A DNA stretch of 44,383 bases from Anaerolineaceae bacterium (GCA_003524305.1 DQHW01000010.1:1-44383), one strand, 5' to 3'. Positions 9,341 to 17,299 are shown, numbered from the stretch's first letter. Notes: generated from the sequence alone by a model not told the origin. Numbers and translations: made by a program.

Positions 9341-9367
9341 GCTCCGGTCATTCCGGAGCTTTTTTTT
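9341..9367 (+). terminator. rho-independent terminator after gltX
   Basis: GCTCCGG and CCGGAGC form a 7-bp perfect stem around the loop TCATT, followed by eight T residues. It closes the mre-min-rod-gltX transcription unit. Confidence 0.92.
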
Positions 9368-9375
9368 ATTATTTA

Positions 9376-9405
9376 TTGATTTATTATTTGCATTTTATGT
9401 ATATA
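9376..9405 (+). promoter_or_regulatory. sigma-A-like promoter of the HPrK-like gene
   Basis: TTGATT at 9376-9381 is separated by 18 bp from TATATA at 9400-9405 (or 20 bp from TATAAT at 9402-9407). The start codon follows at 9433 with GGTGAG as ribosome site. Confidence 0.5.
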
Positions 9406-9432
9406 ATTAGCAGAATTAAAAAAAGGTGAGTT

Positions 9433-11187
9433 ATGAAAAAGACGTCATTTCAAATGTTAGAAGGCAAAATTGTTTTGTGGTTGCGCGATCGAGTTTGCGA
9501 AGATGCAGACCAGTTGCTCTCAAGCGACCAATTTCGTAAATTTCTTCACCGCTGCCTGGGTGATATTCAAACCAAAAACTCTAAATTAATGGGCGTTTTC
9601 GGTGGTTCAACTATCACAGATAAAGATGAAGAAAAGCTGATTGCCACTTTGAAGTTCCTTACCAATTTACCCGCGGAACATGTGGTTAAACTGGTGGAAG
9701 GTTCAGACGTCTTTTTCAAGGATAAAAGCCTGTTCAATGCTCTGGTGGAACATATCTACAATTACTGGCGGCATTTCCAGCGGCTCATTGTCAGCCAATC
9801 TGATTCTGATAATGTGGACCTAAAACCGAATACCACCTTCAACCGCACCATTGAACATCTCACCACGCTCATCCGCAATACCTATCGGGAAATTCAGGTT
9901 AATATCACCGGCAAATACCCTCGTATTTACCGACAAGTGAGCGCAGGTGCAGAAATTGCCGCCATTACCAAGTTAAAAAACCTGGATATTCCGGAAAATT
10001 ACAAACAGAAACTGCAGGACATCGGAATCATTCGGCAGGTGCTTTTATATCCCCCGATGATTTTTAACTCAAAAACCAATAAGCGCACTGGTTTTTACGA
10101 AGAAGTAAAAGAAAATCCGTTTGAAAAGCTAAATCTCAACCCGGAAAAATGGCTTTGTTATCCCGCCATGGTAGGGTCATTATTGATCCTGGTTTATTTT
10201 TCGACAGACGAATTTGAATTAAACTTCGCGATGTGTAACCTTTTTGAAATGGCCACCGGTCCTGATTTGAAACGTAAACCGGATGCCATGATGTTCTTTG
10301 GTGTTGATTCAAAAGACATTCCTGAAGAACTCAGATTGAAGTCCTATTTTTATGATGATAAGAAAAATGATTTATTGATCGGCATCGTCCCGGATGACGA
10401 CAGCTTTGGTTATTTTGGATATGTTAAAAAATTAGTGCTGACCTTGCATAACATTCGTATGATGAAGATTGGTAAATTACCTTTCCACGGCGCATGCTTC
10501 CAACTTAAGTTGGCAAACACGCCCCCCAAGACGGTTCTGGTCATGGGGGATACTGGAGCAGGTAAGTCAGAAACGCTTGAAGCTTTCAGGTCGATTGCTT
10601 CAAAAGAAATTGAAGACATCACCATCATCGCAGACGACATGGGGTCGCTCTCGATCAGTGAAAAAGGTGAAGTGATGGCTTGTGGCACAGAAATTGGTGC
10701 CTTTGTACGTCTGGATGATCTACAGCCGGGATACGCTTTTGGTCAGATTGATCGTGCAGTGTTGATGAATGCCAACCAGGTCAATGCCAGGGTGGTCATC
10801 CCTGTGACCACTTACGAGACCATCATGCTGGGCCACAAAGTGGATTACGTATTGTACGCCAACAACTACGACCCAATTCCTGATGGTGAAATTGCCATCA
10901 GAAGGGTTAATGATGTTGAAAAAGCACTGGATATCTTCAGGTCAGGCAGGGTAATGAGCAAAGGCACCACCACCACTACTGGTATAGTGCAAACTTATTT
11001 TGCCAACGTCTTTGGTCCTCACCAATACCAGGAGCTGCACGAAGTGCTAGCCAAAAAGTTTTTTGATACGTTTTACGCCAACCAGGTCTTCGTGGGTGAA
11101 ATGCTGACCCAACTGGGCGTGGAGGGCAGCGAACGCAACGGTCCGCTCAATGCCGCCAGGGACTTGTTGAAATTGATCAAAGGGTAA
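9433..11187 (+). CDS. large P-loop protein with HPr-kinase/PEPCK-like nucleotide site
   Basis: The 584-residue protein carries a Walker A loop G372-D-T-G-A-G-K378-S379-E380 directly followed by a Glu/Thr-Leu helix, and some 30 residues later an I-I-A-D-D motif. This GxxGxGKSE...ADD pairing is characteristic of HPr kinase/phosphorylase and its PEP-carboxykinase relatives. The first 340 residues have no motif I recognise, include a helical region about 100-180, and make the protein about twice the length of HprK. No PTS or HPr gene is nearby. It stands alone between two terminators with its own promoter. Function is unknown; a kinase or PEPCK-like role is inferred from the motif only. Confidence 0.8.
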   Translation: MKKTSFQMLEGKIVLWLRDRVCEDADQLLSSDQFRKFLHRCLGDIQTKNSKLMGVFGGSTITDKDEEKLIATLKFLTNLPAEHVVKLVEGSDVFFKDKSLFNALVEHIYNYWRHFQRLIVSQSDSDNVDLKPNTTFNRTIEHLTTLIRNTYREIQVNITGKYPRIYRQVSAGAEIAAITKLKNLDIPENYKQKLQDIGIIRQVLLYPPMIFNSKTNKRTGFYEEVKENPFEKLNLNPEKWLCYPAMVGSLLILVYFSTDEFELNFAMCNLFEMATGPDLKRKPDAMMFFGVDSKDIPEELRLKSYFYDDKKNDLLIGIVPDDDSFGYFGYVKKLVLTLHNIRMMKIGKLPFHGACFQLKLANTPPKTVLVMGDTGAGKSETLEAFRSIASKEIEDITIIADDMGSLSISEKGEVMACGTEIGAFVRLDDLQPGYAFGQIDRAVLMNANQVNARVVIPVTTYETIMLGHKVDYVLYANNYDPIPDGEIAIRRVNDVEKALDIFRSGRVMSKGTTTTTGIVQTYFANVFGPHQYQELHEVLAKKFFDTFYANQVFVGEMLTQLGVEGSERNGPLNAARDLLKLIKG

Positions 11188-11206
11188 TAAGACCACTATA
11201 TAATTC

Positions 11207-11244
11207 ATCAAAAATCTCGAATTCTTGAATTCGGGATTTTTGAT
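11207..11244. terminator. long AT-rich hairpin, probable bidirectional terminator
   Basis: An 18-bp inverted repeat (ATCAAAAATCTCGAATTC against GAATTCGGGATTTTTGAT) with one G-U type mismatch lies 20 bases after the preceding stop. The run of T residues inside the distal arm fits transcription termination. Confidence 0.65.
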
Positions 11245-11310
11245 ATATTGATAATCAAATATATTTGTTGGTTTAAATATATCCAAATACGATAGAAATT
11301 TATTAACATT

Positions 11311-11340
11311 ATCGGATAAATATGGATATATTTGTCCGAT
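11311..11340. repeat. inverted repeat ahead of the deazaflavin oxidoreductase gene
   Basis: ATCGGATAAATAT and ATATTTGTCCGAT form 13-bp arms with a single mismatch and a four-base centre (GGAT). It sits 80 bp before the next start codon, in an otherwise featureless AT-rich stretch, and could be an operator or leader hairpin. No T-run follows. Confidence 0.5.
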
Positions 11341-11419
11341 TTAGATATACTGAAAATTAGGTTTGAATGACTTGCAATTCAGTTTAAGTTGGGTAAGTAA
11401 GTGTTTCAGAAAGGATATT

Positions 11420-11836
11420 ATGAGCAACCCAAATGATTGGAATCAGAACATTATTAATGAATTCCGGGCAAACGCCGGCAAGGTAGGCGGTCCGTTTGAA
11501 GGCAAAACACTTCTGCTATTGCATACCATAGGTGCAAAAAGCGGAAAGGAACATATCACCCCTGTTGCATGCATCGAAGATGGCGAACATCTGGTGATCA
11601 TTGCTTCAAAAGGTGGCGCTCCGACCAATCCGGGATGGTATTACAACATTAGAGCAAATCCCCAGGTCACCGTTGAGTATCAAACCGAAATTTTCCAGGC
11701 TTTAGCTGAGGTAACAATCGAACCAGAGCGCACCCGTTTGTATGCCAGGATGGTCGAAAATATGCCCGGGTTTGCAGATTGCCAGGTAAAAACAACACGT
11801 GTTATACCAGTGATTGTCTTGTCGAGATTGCAATAA
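11420..11836 (+). CDS. deazaflavin (F420)-dependent nitroreductase family protein
   Basis: The 138-residue protein has the split-barrel DDN-type signature: an N-terminal helix, LLLLHTIGAKSGKEHITPVACI (about 31-52), then VIIASKGGAPTNPGWYYNIRANPQVTVE (about 59-86). The SGK...P and PxNPGWYxNL-like motifs are the F420-binding signature of this family. The ATG at 11420 is chosen over an upstream in-frame ATG because AAAGGA lies just in front of it. Substrate is unknown. F420 use is inferred from the family; Chloroflexota commonly make F420. Confidence 0.88.
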   Translation: MSNPNDWNQNIINEFRANAGKVGGPFEGKTLLLLHTIGAKSGKEHITPVACIEDGEHLVIIASKGGAPTNPGWYYNIRANPQVTVEYQTEIFQALAEVTIEPERTRLYARMVENMPGFADCQVKTTRVIPVIVLSRLQ

Positions 11837-12104
11837 TTTAACTGGTTGTAGATTGAGATTTGTTAAAAGCTTTTGAGTTAGTTATAAATAAAAGTTTATT
11901 TTGTATCTAATTCCAAGCAATAAGAGTACCGGGTAAACTCTTTGACATGTCCAAGTTTTCTGTATAAGTGTGAATTTTGGTCCAAATACAACAATTTAAA
12001 AGGATACAACAGAAATTCGGACCGTCAATTTGAGAATTCTGTATTATTCAAATTAATATTGTTTTTACACGCAACAAGCCAGGTAATATAAATTTTTTTT
12101 ATAT

Positions 12105-13331
12105 TTATTGTATTTTGTTATGGAATTGATCTATTTTGTTTAAAAAAATGTTTTCTGAATTTACTCCTTGAAGCAGCGGCTCAGCACTGGTGATCAAATC
12201 TGATAATTTTTCCATACTGCTTGTGATCAAGGGTAGTGATTCAACTCCCATACCGGTAATTTTTTCGCGCAATTGTTGTTCGCGATCTTTCAGGTCAGAG
12301 ACATTTGCAGCCGCCCCAGAAGGCAAGCGGTGGCTGACAAGGCGGCTCCATAAAATTTGGCAAACTGCTGAAATGGGAGGAGCAATAACGATACCTATGA
12401 TACCAAATGCATCCGCCAACACAAGCAGAAGTACCAATGTAGGCAGGGGATTATTCCAACGAAGTTTAAAGAAACGCGGTTTGATAAAGACAACCAACAA
12501 GACCATGACAATTAGAGCGTAAGACGTGGTAAACAGACTAAGTTGAGTGCTGGTGATTAGTCCAATCAAAAGAGGGGGGATGAGCGCCAGGGGCAATCCA
12601 ACAACAGGAATCAAACACGCTGCAGCACCTGCCAAGGCCATAAATACCGGATAGGGCGATCCGAGCATCCAATAGCCAACACCGAGCAGCACTCCGGCGA
12701 CCACGCTGAGCATCACCTGGTTGCGGACATACGACCCCACTTCCGGTTCGACATTGCGCCAGATGCTGCGGGCTTGTTTCCGTTGTTCTATTGGGAGAAT
12801 CGAAAGCCATAAACGTTCAAAATGGATTTGGTTGATACTCCAATAGACACTCAAAATTAAGATAACAATGACTGCGGTAATGATGCCGCCGATATTTTTT
12901 ACCAAACCTAATAGTGCCGGAAGAATTAACTGACCCTTATCGCCGGTAAAAGCATGGAATAGGTCGCTTGGAGGCGGCAGCCAATTGACTAATGTACTTT
13001 GGATGGTGGTGCCTTCCAGCCAGGCAGGGAATATCCATACATCCCTAATGGAGAGTTCAGAAGTGAGGTTTTGTAGTTCAACCAGGGCAACGCGTGATGA
13101 TAAAAAGAGGAGAGATAAGAATCCAAGAAAGGCAGCAATATATGCCAAAGTCCACAAAATGCGCCAGACCAGGCGTTTTCCAATCAACCTGGTAGAAAGA
13201 GGTCTAACAACGGCTGCAAGGGTTAGTGAGATTAAAACATAAATAATGGCAATCCGAAATTGCCAAAAAATGACCAAAATAAGCAGAGTGGTCATGATTG
13301 CCAGAACTAACCTGACGATTTTTCGGCTCAT
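12105..13331 (-). CDS. AI-2E/PerM-family membrane transporter, copy 2
   Basis: A 408-residue polytopic protein of the AI-2 exporter/PerM family, with hydrophobic pairs at both ends and the long extracytoplasmic segment near 70-140 typical of the family. The C-terminal part (after about 340) is a soluble, possibly coiled-coil tail. Its ATG overlaps the stop of the upstream homologue (ATGA), so the two are translationally coupled. The pair may work as a hetero-oligomer. Transported substrate cannot be read from sequence; family members export autoinducer-2 or cations/organic solutes. The 268-bp space downstream holds nothing recognisable. Confidence 0.85.
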   Translation of the reverse strand: MSRKIVRLVLAIMTTLLILVIFWQFRIAIIYVLISLTLAAVVRPLSTRLIGKRLVWRILWTLAYIAAFLGFLSLLFLSSRVALVELQNLTSELSIRDVWIFPAWLEGTTIQSTLVNWLPPPSDLFHAFTGDKGQLILPALLGLVKNIGGIITAVIVILILSVYWSINQIHFERLWLSILPIEQRKQARSIWRNVEPEVGSYVRNQVMLSVVAGVLLGVGYWMLGSPYPVFMALAGAAACLIPVVGLPLALIPPLLIGLITSTQLSLFTTSYALIVMVLLVVFIKPRFFKLRWNNPLPTLVLLLVLADAFGIIGIVIAPPISAVCQILWSRLVSHRLPSGAAANVSDLKDREQQLREKITGMGVESLPLITSSMEKLSDLITSAEPLLQGVNSENIFLNKIDQFHNKIQ

Positions 13332-14602
13332 TTGTCACTCGCTGGCGGAATTTGGGCAAGCAGGGAATCAAGATCTAATGTAATTTCTTCAATTTCATCC
13401 ATGACCCTGTCAATTTGCTTAACTTCTTTAAGAGACCCTTCTTTTTTTACCCTGGCTTGTTTGCGAAGTCCCTTGGCAAGGTTTTGTGATTCAAAGCGCA
13501 ATCGACTGACAATATCACGTCCTGATGCAGGTTCAGGCTCGATTGGAGCTCGGTTAAAGAGAAAACGGTCAAGTATCAATTGAATTATTGCAGCAATGGG
13601 TATGGCCATGAGTGCACCAGTGATCCCAAACAATGAGCTGAAAGCAAAAATGGATACAAGCGATACAAACGGGTTGACTCCGACAGCTTTTTTCATTATT
13701 CGGGGAACCAGTAATTGGTTTTCCAGTTGCTGGATGATCAGGGTAGCTGCTACAACCCAGAGCAATTTGGCAGGCGCAATGGATAAAGCGATCAATCCTG
13801 CCGGGATGGCTCCTAATACTGGTCCAATCATTGGAACAGCCTCCATCACTCCAGCGACCAATGCCAAAACCAGGGCGTTAGGCAGCCCGATGATAGAATA
13901 TGCAATCATCGCCAGACCCCCAATGATCAGACATAAAACTCCCTGGCCTGCGATAAAATATCCCAGTTTGTTCTCTACTGCAGTGATGATTTCAATGATA
14001 CCTTCACGATTTTGTTTGGGCAGCAGGTTGATAAAAGATTGAATAGTCTTTGGTCCGTAAATCGTCCAATAGAAGACAAATAACAAAAATGATAATCCGG
14101 TAAAAATAATATTGAATGCACTAGAAATATAGGTGAGAACTTGTTCTGCTGATGCGAGAATCTGTTGACCAGTAGGTTGAAGAGGTGTGAGGGAGGGTAT
14201 CTGTTCAGGCAGGAAACTGCCTGTCAATCCAATGAGTATATTAGGGTTTTGTGCCACCCATGTGCGCAGACTTTGGTAATACTCTTGAACCGAACTAATT
14301 AGAGTGGCGCTTTGATCAAGGATGAGGGGATAGAGCAGAAAGATAAAACCGGTAAGGAATCCGGTAAGAATGAAAAAAATCAGTATGACACCAATGACTT
14401 GAGGAATATGTTGCCGACTCATCCAAGTAACAAGGGGTCTGATGACTGTGCCAATGACAATAGCGATGAAAATGGTAAACGCGATCTTGTAAAATCTATA
14501 AAACAGCCAAAAGCAAAATATTACACAAAGGGTGACAAGCGTTGCCCATAGAATTCGTCTGAAGGTCCATTTATCATCAGAAACAGGTGAAATGTCTGTC
14601 AT
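13328..14602 (-). CDS. AI-2E/PerM-family membrane transporter, copy 1
   Basis: A 424-residue relative of the following gene with about seven membrane helices, including the family's conserved A-G-V-M-E-A-V-P-M-I-G-P-V-L-G-A-I-P-A segment (about 259-277), which is the best signature of AI-2E transporters. The C-terminal 80 residues are soluble and charged. GAAGG lies nine bases before the ATG. The gene is preceded by a small ORF whose stop overlaps this start codon. Confidence 0.9.
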   Translation of the reverse strand: MTDISPVSDDKWTFRRILWATLVTLCVIFCFWLFYRFYKIAFTIFIAIVIGTVIRPLVTWMSRQHIPQVIGVILIFFILTGFLTGFIFLLYPLILDQSATLISSVQEYYQSLRTWVAQNPNILIGLTGSFLPEQIPSLTPLQPTGQQILASAEQVLTYISSAFNIIFTGLSFLLFVFYWTIYGPKTIQSFINLLPKQNREGIIEIITAVENKLGYFIAGQGVLCLIIGGLAMIAYSIIGLPNALVLALVAGVMEAVPMIGPVLGAIPAGLIALSIAPAKLLWVVAATLIIQQLENQLLVPRIMKKAVGVNPFVSLVSIFAFSSLFGITGALMAIPIAAIIQLILDRFLFNRAPIEPEPASGRDIVSRLRFESQNLAKGLRKQARVKKEGSLKEVKQIDRVMDEIEEITLDLDSLLAQIPPASDK

Positions 14603-14769
14603 AATTTTGTACCTTCAATTTGTTCTTTTAAAGCATGATAAGTGATGTGTAGCATAGGTTTGACATAATCGATTATTCCTTGCACCAAAATGGTGAAAAT
14701 ATCATCGGTCACAGTAATATTTTCATCCTTGAGAGAGGCAGCAAACAGTAAATAGGGTGGTAACGACAA
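14599..14769 (-). CDS. possible 56-residue protein coupled to the AI-2E genes
   Basis: A short open frame starting at TTG (14769) ends in TGA overlapping the ATG of the transporter (TTATGA). Its predicted product has plausible composition, with an amphipathic stretch I-F-T-I-L-V-Q-G-I-I-D-Y-V-K and no low complexity. The overlap repeats the ATGA coupling between the two transporter genes. Against it: the start codon is TTG and the AGGA upstream is about 13 bases away, farther than ideal. I do not recognise the family. Confidence 0.4.
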   Translation of the reverse strand: MSLPPYLLFAASLKDENITVTDDIFTILVQGIIDYVKPMLHITYHALKEQIEGTKL

Positions 14770-14785
14770 AAGAAATTATCAATTC

Positions 14786-15193
14786 CTAAACATGAATAAA
14801 GAAATCATGCACTTTTGCTGAAATTTGGCGGTCAGTCATCTTGTCGACTGTATCAATCTTCGCTATTTTGTTTTCAAGTTTTTCTTTTTTTAAGAACGCT
14901 GCAAATTCTACCTTGGCTTCACCTGGCCCAAAAAGCATGATTGAATCGGCTTCTCGTATGTTAAATGCAATTTCTGAATAATATCTTCCAAGATGTAGAT
15001 TGTATTGACGATCTCGAATATCCTCGGCTGTTGAACCGTTGACATCGTTTGGTGTATCTGAATGCGATCCGGTGGAGAAACGGGTGTGTTTTTCCATTGT
15101 AGACAAAATAATTTGAATCGTTTCCTTTTTGTCCTCAAGCTTGACGATGACTGCTTTTCGATGGTCTACCCACAATCCAACTTCGTTTTTCAT
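14786..15193 (-). CDS. baeRF-like (eRF1-fold) small protein
   Basis: The 135-residue protein begins VGLWVDHRKAVIV and contains M-L-F-G-P-G-E-A-K (about 84-92) and a C-terminal D-K-M-T-D-R-Q-I-S-A-K-V segment. This pattern is shared with single-domain bacterial relatives of the archaeo-eukaryotic release factor fold, often found in stress gene clusters. AGAGGAT precedes the ATG. The biochemical role is unknown; the family has been suggested to act on ribosomes, but nothing here proves it. Confidence 0.65.
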   Translation of the reverse strand: MKNEVGLWVDHRKAVIVKLEDKKETIQIILSTMEKHTRFSTGSHSDTPNDVNGSTAEDIRDRQYNLHLGRYYSEIAFNIREADSIMLFGPGEAKVEFAAFLKKEKLENKIAKIDTVDKMTDRQISAKVHDFFIHV

Positions 15194-15210
15194 TTAAATC
15201 CTCTCGCCTA

Positions 15211-15235
15211 AACCACTATTTCTTTTTTAGTGGTT
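15211..15235. repeat. hairpin over the stop of the 47-residue ORF
   Basis: AACCACTA and TAGTGGTT form an 8-bp stem around an A/T-rich loop, covering the stop codon of the small ORF and lying just before the baeRF-like gene's ribosome site. It may attenuate read-through into that gene. It lacks a T-run outside the stem. Confidence 0.4.
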
Positions 15236-15359
15236 CAGGGATGGCATCCTTACGCGCAGTTTCTTTGAGCCGGCGAATGTGTTTGCTCTCGCTCTTGGAT
15301 TTTTTCTTCAACTTAAGTTTGTCGAATGCACTTAATTTTGTTTTTAATGGATCGGTCAT
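15216..15359 (-). CDS. small basic protein of 47 residues
   Basis: Starting at the ATG at 15359 with GGAG eight bases upstream, this frame encodes a highly charged Lys/Arg-rich peptide (central K-L-K-L-K-K-K-S-K-S-E-S-K-H) ending in P-L-K-K-K. It has no hydrophobic segment. The strong ribosome site and its place within a run of small stress genes support translation. I do not recognise a family; a nucleic-acid-binding role is possible from charge only. Confidence 0.6.
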   Translation of the reverse strand: MTDPLKTKLSAFDKLKLKKKSKSESKHIRRLKETARKDAIPEPLKKK

Positions 15360-15407
15360 TATTATTTCTCCGATGATTCTATACAATCCAGTTCGTTTTA
15401 GTTTGTA

Positions 15408-15563
15408 TTAAAGGATCCCAAGAAGCCTTAATACTAAGAGGATGAGTGCAATCACGATTATCGTGTGTACCCAGCCACCTGTTTTTGGGAAGTTAGGAAT
15501 GACTCTTCCACCAAAAGCACCCAAAAGCCAAAGAACTACCAAAATAACAATAATCGTCCACAT
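15408..15563 (-). CDS. lmo0937-type small membrane protein (51 residues)
   Basis: The peptide has two hydrophobic helices (M-W-T-I-I-V-I-L-V-V-L-W-L-L-G and H-T-I-I-V-I-A-L-I-L-L-V-L-R-L-L) separated by a short G/P-rich loop, the pattern of the lmo0937 family of bacterial envelope-stress peptides. GGAG precedes the ATG by ten bases. It is one of several tiny membrane proteins in this cluster. Function of the family is not established. Confidence 0.8.
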   Translation of the reverse strand: MWTIIVILVVLWLLGAFGGRVIPNFPKTGGWVHTIIVIALILLVLRLLGIL

Positions 15564-15624
15564 AATCTTTATTCTCCTTTTGTAATATTATTTTGCGAAA
15601 CACTTGAGATACCTTTGTTAACCG

Positions 15625-15798
15625 TCATTCATCTCGACCTTCACCGCTTGTATCAATACCGGCATTAAACCGGTCAATTTTTGAAAGCGTGAAGAACCAA
15701 TTCACCCAGGTAAAAGCTTTCTGAATCGTTTGCGCGAAAACCATTAATGGGTTTACCTGCTGAGCAGGTCGATCATTATTATCTAAAGAGACTTCCAT
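15625..15798 (-). CDS. hypothetical 57-residue protein
   Basis: The start at 15798 is chosen because GCAGGAAAA lies immediately before the ATG; the open frame extends upstream to 15879 but without a ribosome site. The product has an acidic/Asn-rich N-terminus, a central hydrophobic stretch (F-A-Q-T-I-Q-K-A-F-T-W-V-N-W-F-F-T-L) and a polar, glycine-containing end. I do not recognise the family. It sits between the GlsB-type and lmo0937-type genes. Confidence 0.55.
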   Translation of the reverse strand: MEVSLDNNDRPAQQVNPLMVFAQTIQKAFTWVNWFFTLSKIDRFNAGIDTSGEGRDE

Positions 15799-15896
15799 TT
15801 TTCCTGCTTCCTCGATTAAGAGGATAAACCATTTACTCTTCTGCATATCCGGATCACGATTGGTAAACCGGATATACAAAGTTGATCAAAAATAAA

Positions 15897-16151
15897 TTAT
15901 CTTCTTCGCCTTAACGCTCTCACAATGATCAATAAAATCAACGCACCTAACAGGGTGACCAGCATGGTTGGGATGGTAATGGCATCATTGATCGTGCCAA
16001 CGTTCAGTAACGGACTGATGAAATATCCGGCCAGGAATGCCCCAACAACGGCTACCACAATATTAATGAGCAGACTTTGGCGGTCGTGCATGATTTCGGT
16101 GGCGACCCAACCGATTACAGCAGCAGCAAGTAAATAAATTAATACGTTCAT
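15897..16151 (-). CDS. GlsB/YeaQ/YmgE-family stress membrane protein, copy 1
   Basis: An 84-residue protein with three membrane helices in the arrangement of the transglycosylase-associated (GlsB/YeaQ/YmgE) family: an A-A-A-V-I-G-W-V-A-T first helix, the I-N-I-V-V-A-V-V-G-A-F-L-A-G-Y second helix and a C-terminal helix ending in an Arg-rich tail. AGGAG precedes the ATG. The family is induced by envelope and acid stress; molecular function is unknown. Confidence 0.88.
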   Translation of the reverse strand: MNVLIYLLAAAVIGWVATEIMHDRQSLLINIVVAVVGAFLAGYFISPLLNVGTINDAITIPTMLVTLLGALILLIIVRALRRRR

Positions 16152-16225
16152 TTGATTCTCCTAGAATAATTTGTAGCGATAATATTCAATCCGATGGTTG
16201 TGATTGTTTTGGATAAAAACAAAGC

Positions 16226-16450
16226 CTAAACAGTTTTCTTTTTCAAATTGGCTTCGAACTCGGTCACTTTTTTATCAATTTCATCAACGGCGCGTTCATG
16301 GGTATAGCCGTATTTTTCCTGCAATAATCCGGTGAATACTTCAAATTTGCCAGCGGCTCTTTCCATATCATCATCGGTAAGTTTTCCCCACCATGATTTT
16401 GCTTCTCCACTGATCTGTTTCCATTTACCTTCAAAAATATCCTTGTTCAT
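16226..16450 (-). CDS. CsbD-family stress protein
   Basis: A 74-residue hydrophilic protein with the CsbD pattern: M-N-K-D-I-F-E-G-K-W-K-Q-I-S-G-E-A-K-x-W-W-G-K-L-T-D-D-D near the start, then a helix with G-L-L-Q-E-K-Y-G-Y. The ATG at 16450 is preferred to an upstream in-frame start because GGAG is seven bases ahead and CsbD proteins begin at this point. CsbD is a general-stress protein of unknown mechanism. Confidence 0.92.
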   Translation of the reverse strand: MNKDIFEGKWKQISGEAKSWWGKLTDDDMERAAGKFEVFTGLLQEKYGYTHERAVDEIDKKVTEFEANLKKKTV

Positions 16451-16497
16451 TTTGTCGCTCCTTTTTATTTTGATATAAATTGACAATACCGGTTGGT

Positions 16498-17052
16498 CTA
16501 ACTGGCCTTTCGATAATTTACGATGAAAACATTTTTGGTAGAGTCCTTCTGAATAAATGAGCGAAGTATCCAGGCTATTTTTTCGTGTTGACGAATAAAT
16601 TTGATAAGCATTTCAGAAGTGCTGATATCTTCATATAATTTGCTGCAATTTCGAAGATCCTCTCGAAAAAAACGTATGACGCTTTCGTGATCCAAAAGAA
16701 GTTGAAAAACACCAGGACTTGTTCCGGGAGTCTCAGAAAGCCTTGTTTTGGCCAGGTATTCTGAAAAACTTCCAATTTGTTTTCCTTGCAGCATTTTTAT
16801 GCGACTGACAATCTCATCTTCAAAAATATCTATCTGACCAAGGTGAATCTCGTATAAGTTGCATAATTCAAAGGAACCAGCGCCATGTAAATTCCATTTT
16901 GAATTTCTTGTTCTCATGCTTAATGCAATTTCATCTGCAAGCGCATGGTTTAGTATCTCAATTACTTTTTGTGGATTGTTTGAGTCTTTGATTAATTTCA
17001 AGGGATGAATAGCATTTAGAAACATGCTTTGATGTTCATCTTTGAGACTCAT
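16498..17052 (-). CDS. Dps-family ferritin with altered ferroxidase site (Dps1)
   Basis: Dps proteins form 12-mers that oxidise and store iron and shield DNA. The 184-residue product keeps the Dps frame (L-N-H-A-L-A-D-E-I-A-L...T-R-N-S-K-W-N-L-H-G). However, the residues that bind iron at the dimer interface are changed: the HWN histidine is K52, the second histidine (LH) is C64, and the helix-C glutamate is S83, leaving only D79. It should therefore be poor or inactive as a ferroxidase, and may act structurally or with its paralogue at 26195-26743. The start at 17052 has AAAGGA at proper distance. A shared-type promoter lies 76-116 bp upstream. Confidence 0.85.
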   Translation of the reverse strand: MSLKDEHQSMFLNAIHPLKLIKDSNNPQKVIEILNHALADEIALSMRTRNSKWNLHGAGSFELCNLYEIHLGQIDIFEDEIVSRIKMLQGKQIGSFSEYLAKTRLSETPGTSPGVFQLLLDHESVIRFFREDLRNCSKLYEDISTSEMLIKFIRQHEKIAWILRSFIQKDSTKNVFIVNYRKAS

Positions 17053-17127
17053 ACAATATCCTTTCCTCTTTTCTTCCACAACACGTGGATCTTATGAGGT
17101 TCTCAGTAGTGTTTTTGATGCAATTAA

Positions 17128-17168
17128 ATCCTAAGAGAAAAGGGCTATCAACGTCCCTAACGCGACCT
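17128..17168 (-). promoter_or_regulatory. island promoter A (AGGT-N7-GGGAC-N19-TAGGAT), upstream of dps1
   Basis: On the minus strand AGGT is followed after 7 bases by GGGAC, then after 19 bases by the -10-like TAGGAT (17133-17128). The bases between include GATAGCC and CTCT, shared with sites B and (in part) C and D. The GGGACG occupies the position of a -35 element with an 18-bp spacer. Confidence 0.7.
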
Positions 17169-17299
17169 GAATATTTCCTATCAATTAATGAGAGGAACTC
17201 AGGCTGATCAAGAATCGGACGTATTGAAAATATTACAAAACTTCAAACTGATTTAATTAAGACATAATCAAACTTGGAATTTAAGCAGCATCATAATTA

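Noticed and set aside
11837..12104. Intergenic stretch after the deazaflavin oxidoreductase, examined for small genes, promoters or repeats
   Set aside because: Only weak similarities (GAATTTTGGTCC versus AAATTCGGACC) were found; no frame, hairpin or promoter is convincing.
15197..15209. AAATCCTCTCGCC here is identical to part of the tRNA-Pro-like 3' end at the right edge
   Set aside because: On the minus strand it is simply the ribosome site (GAGAGG) of the baeRF-like gene; no stem, discriminator or terminator of the repeat unit accompanies it.
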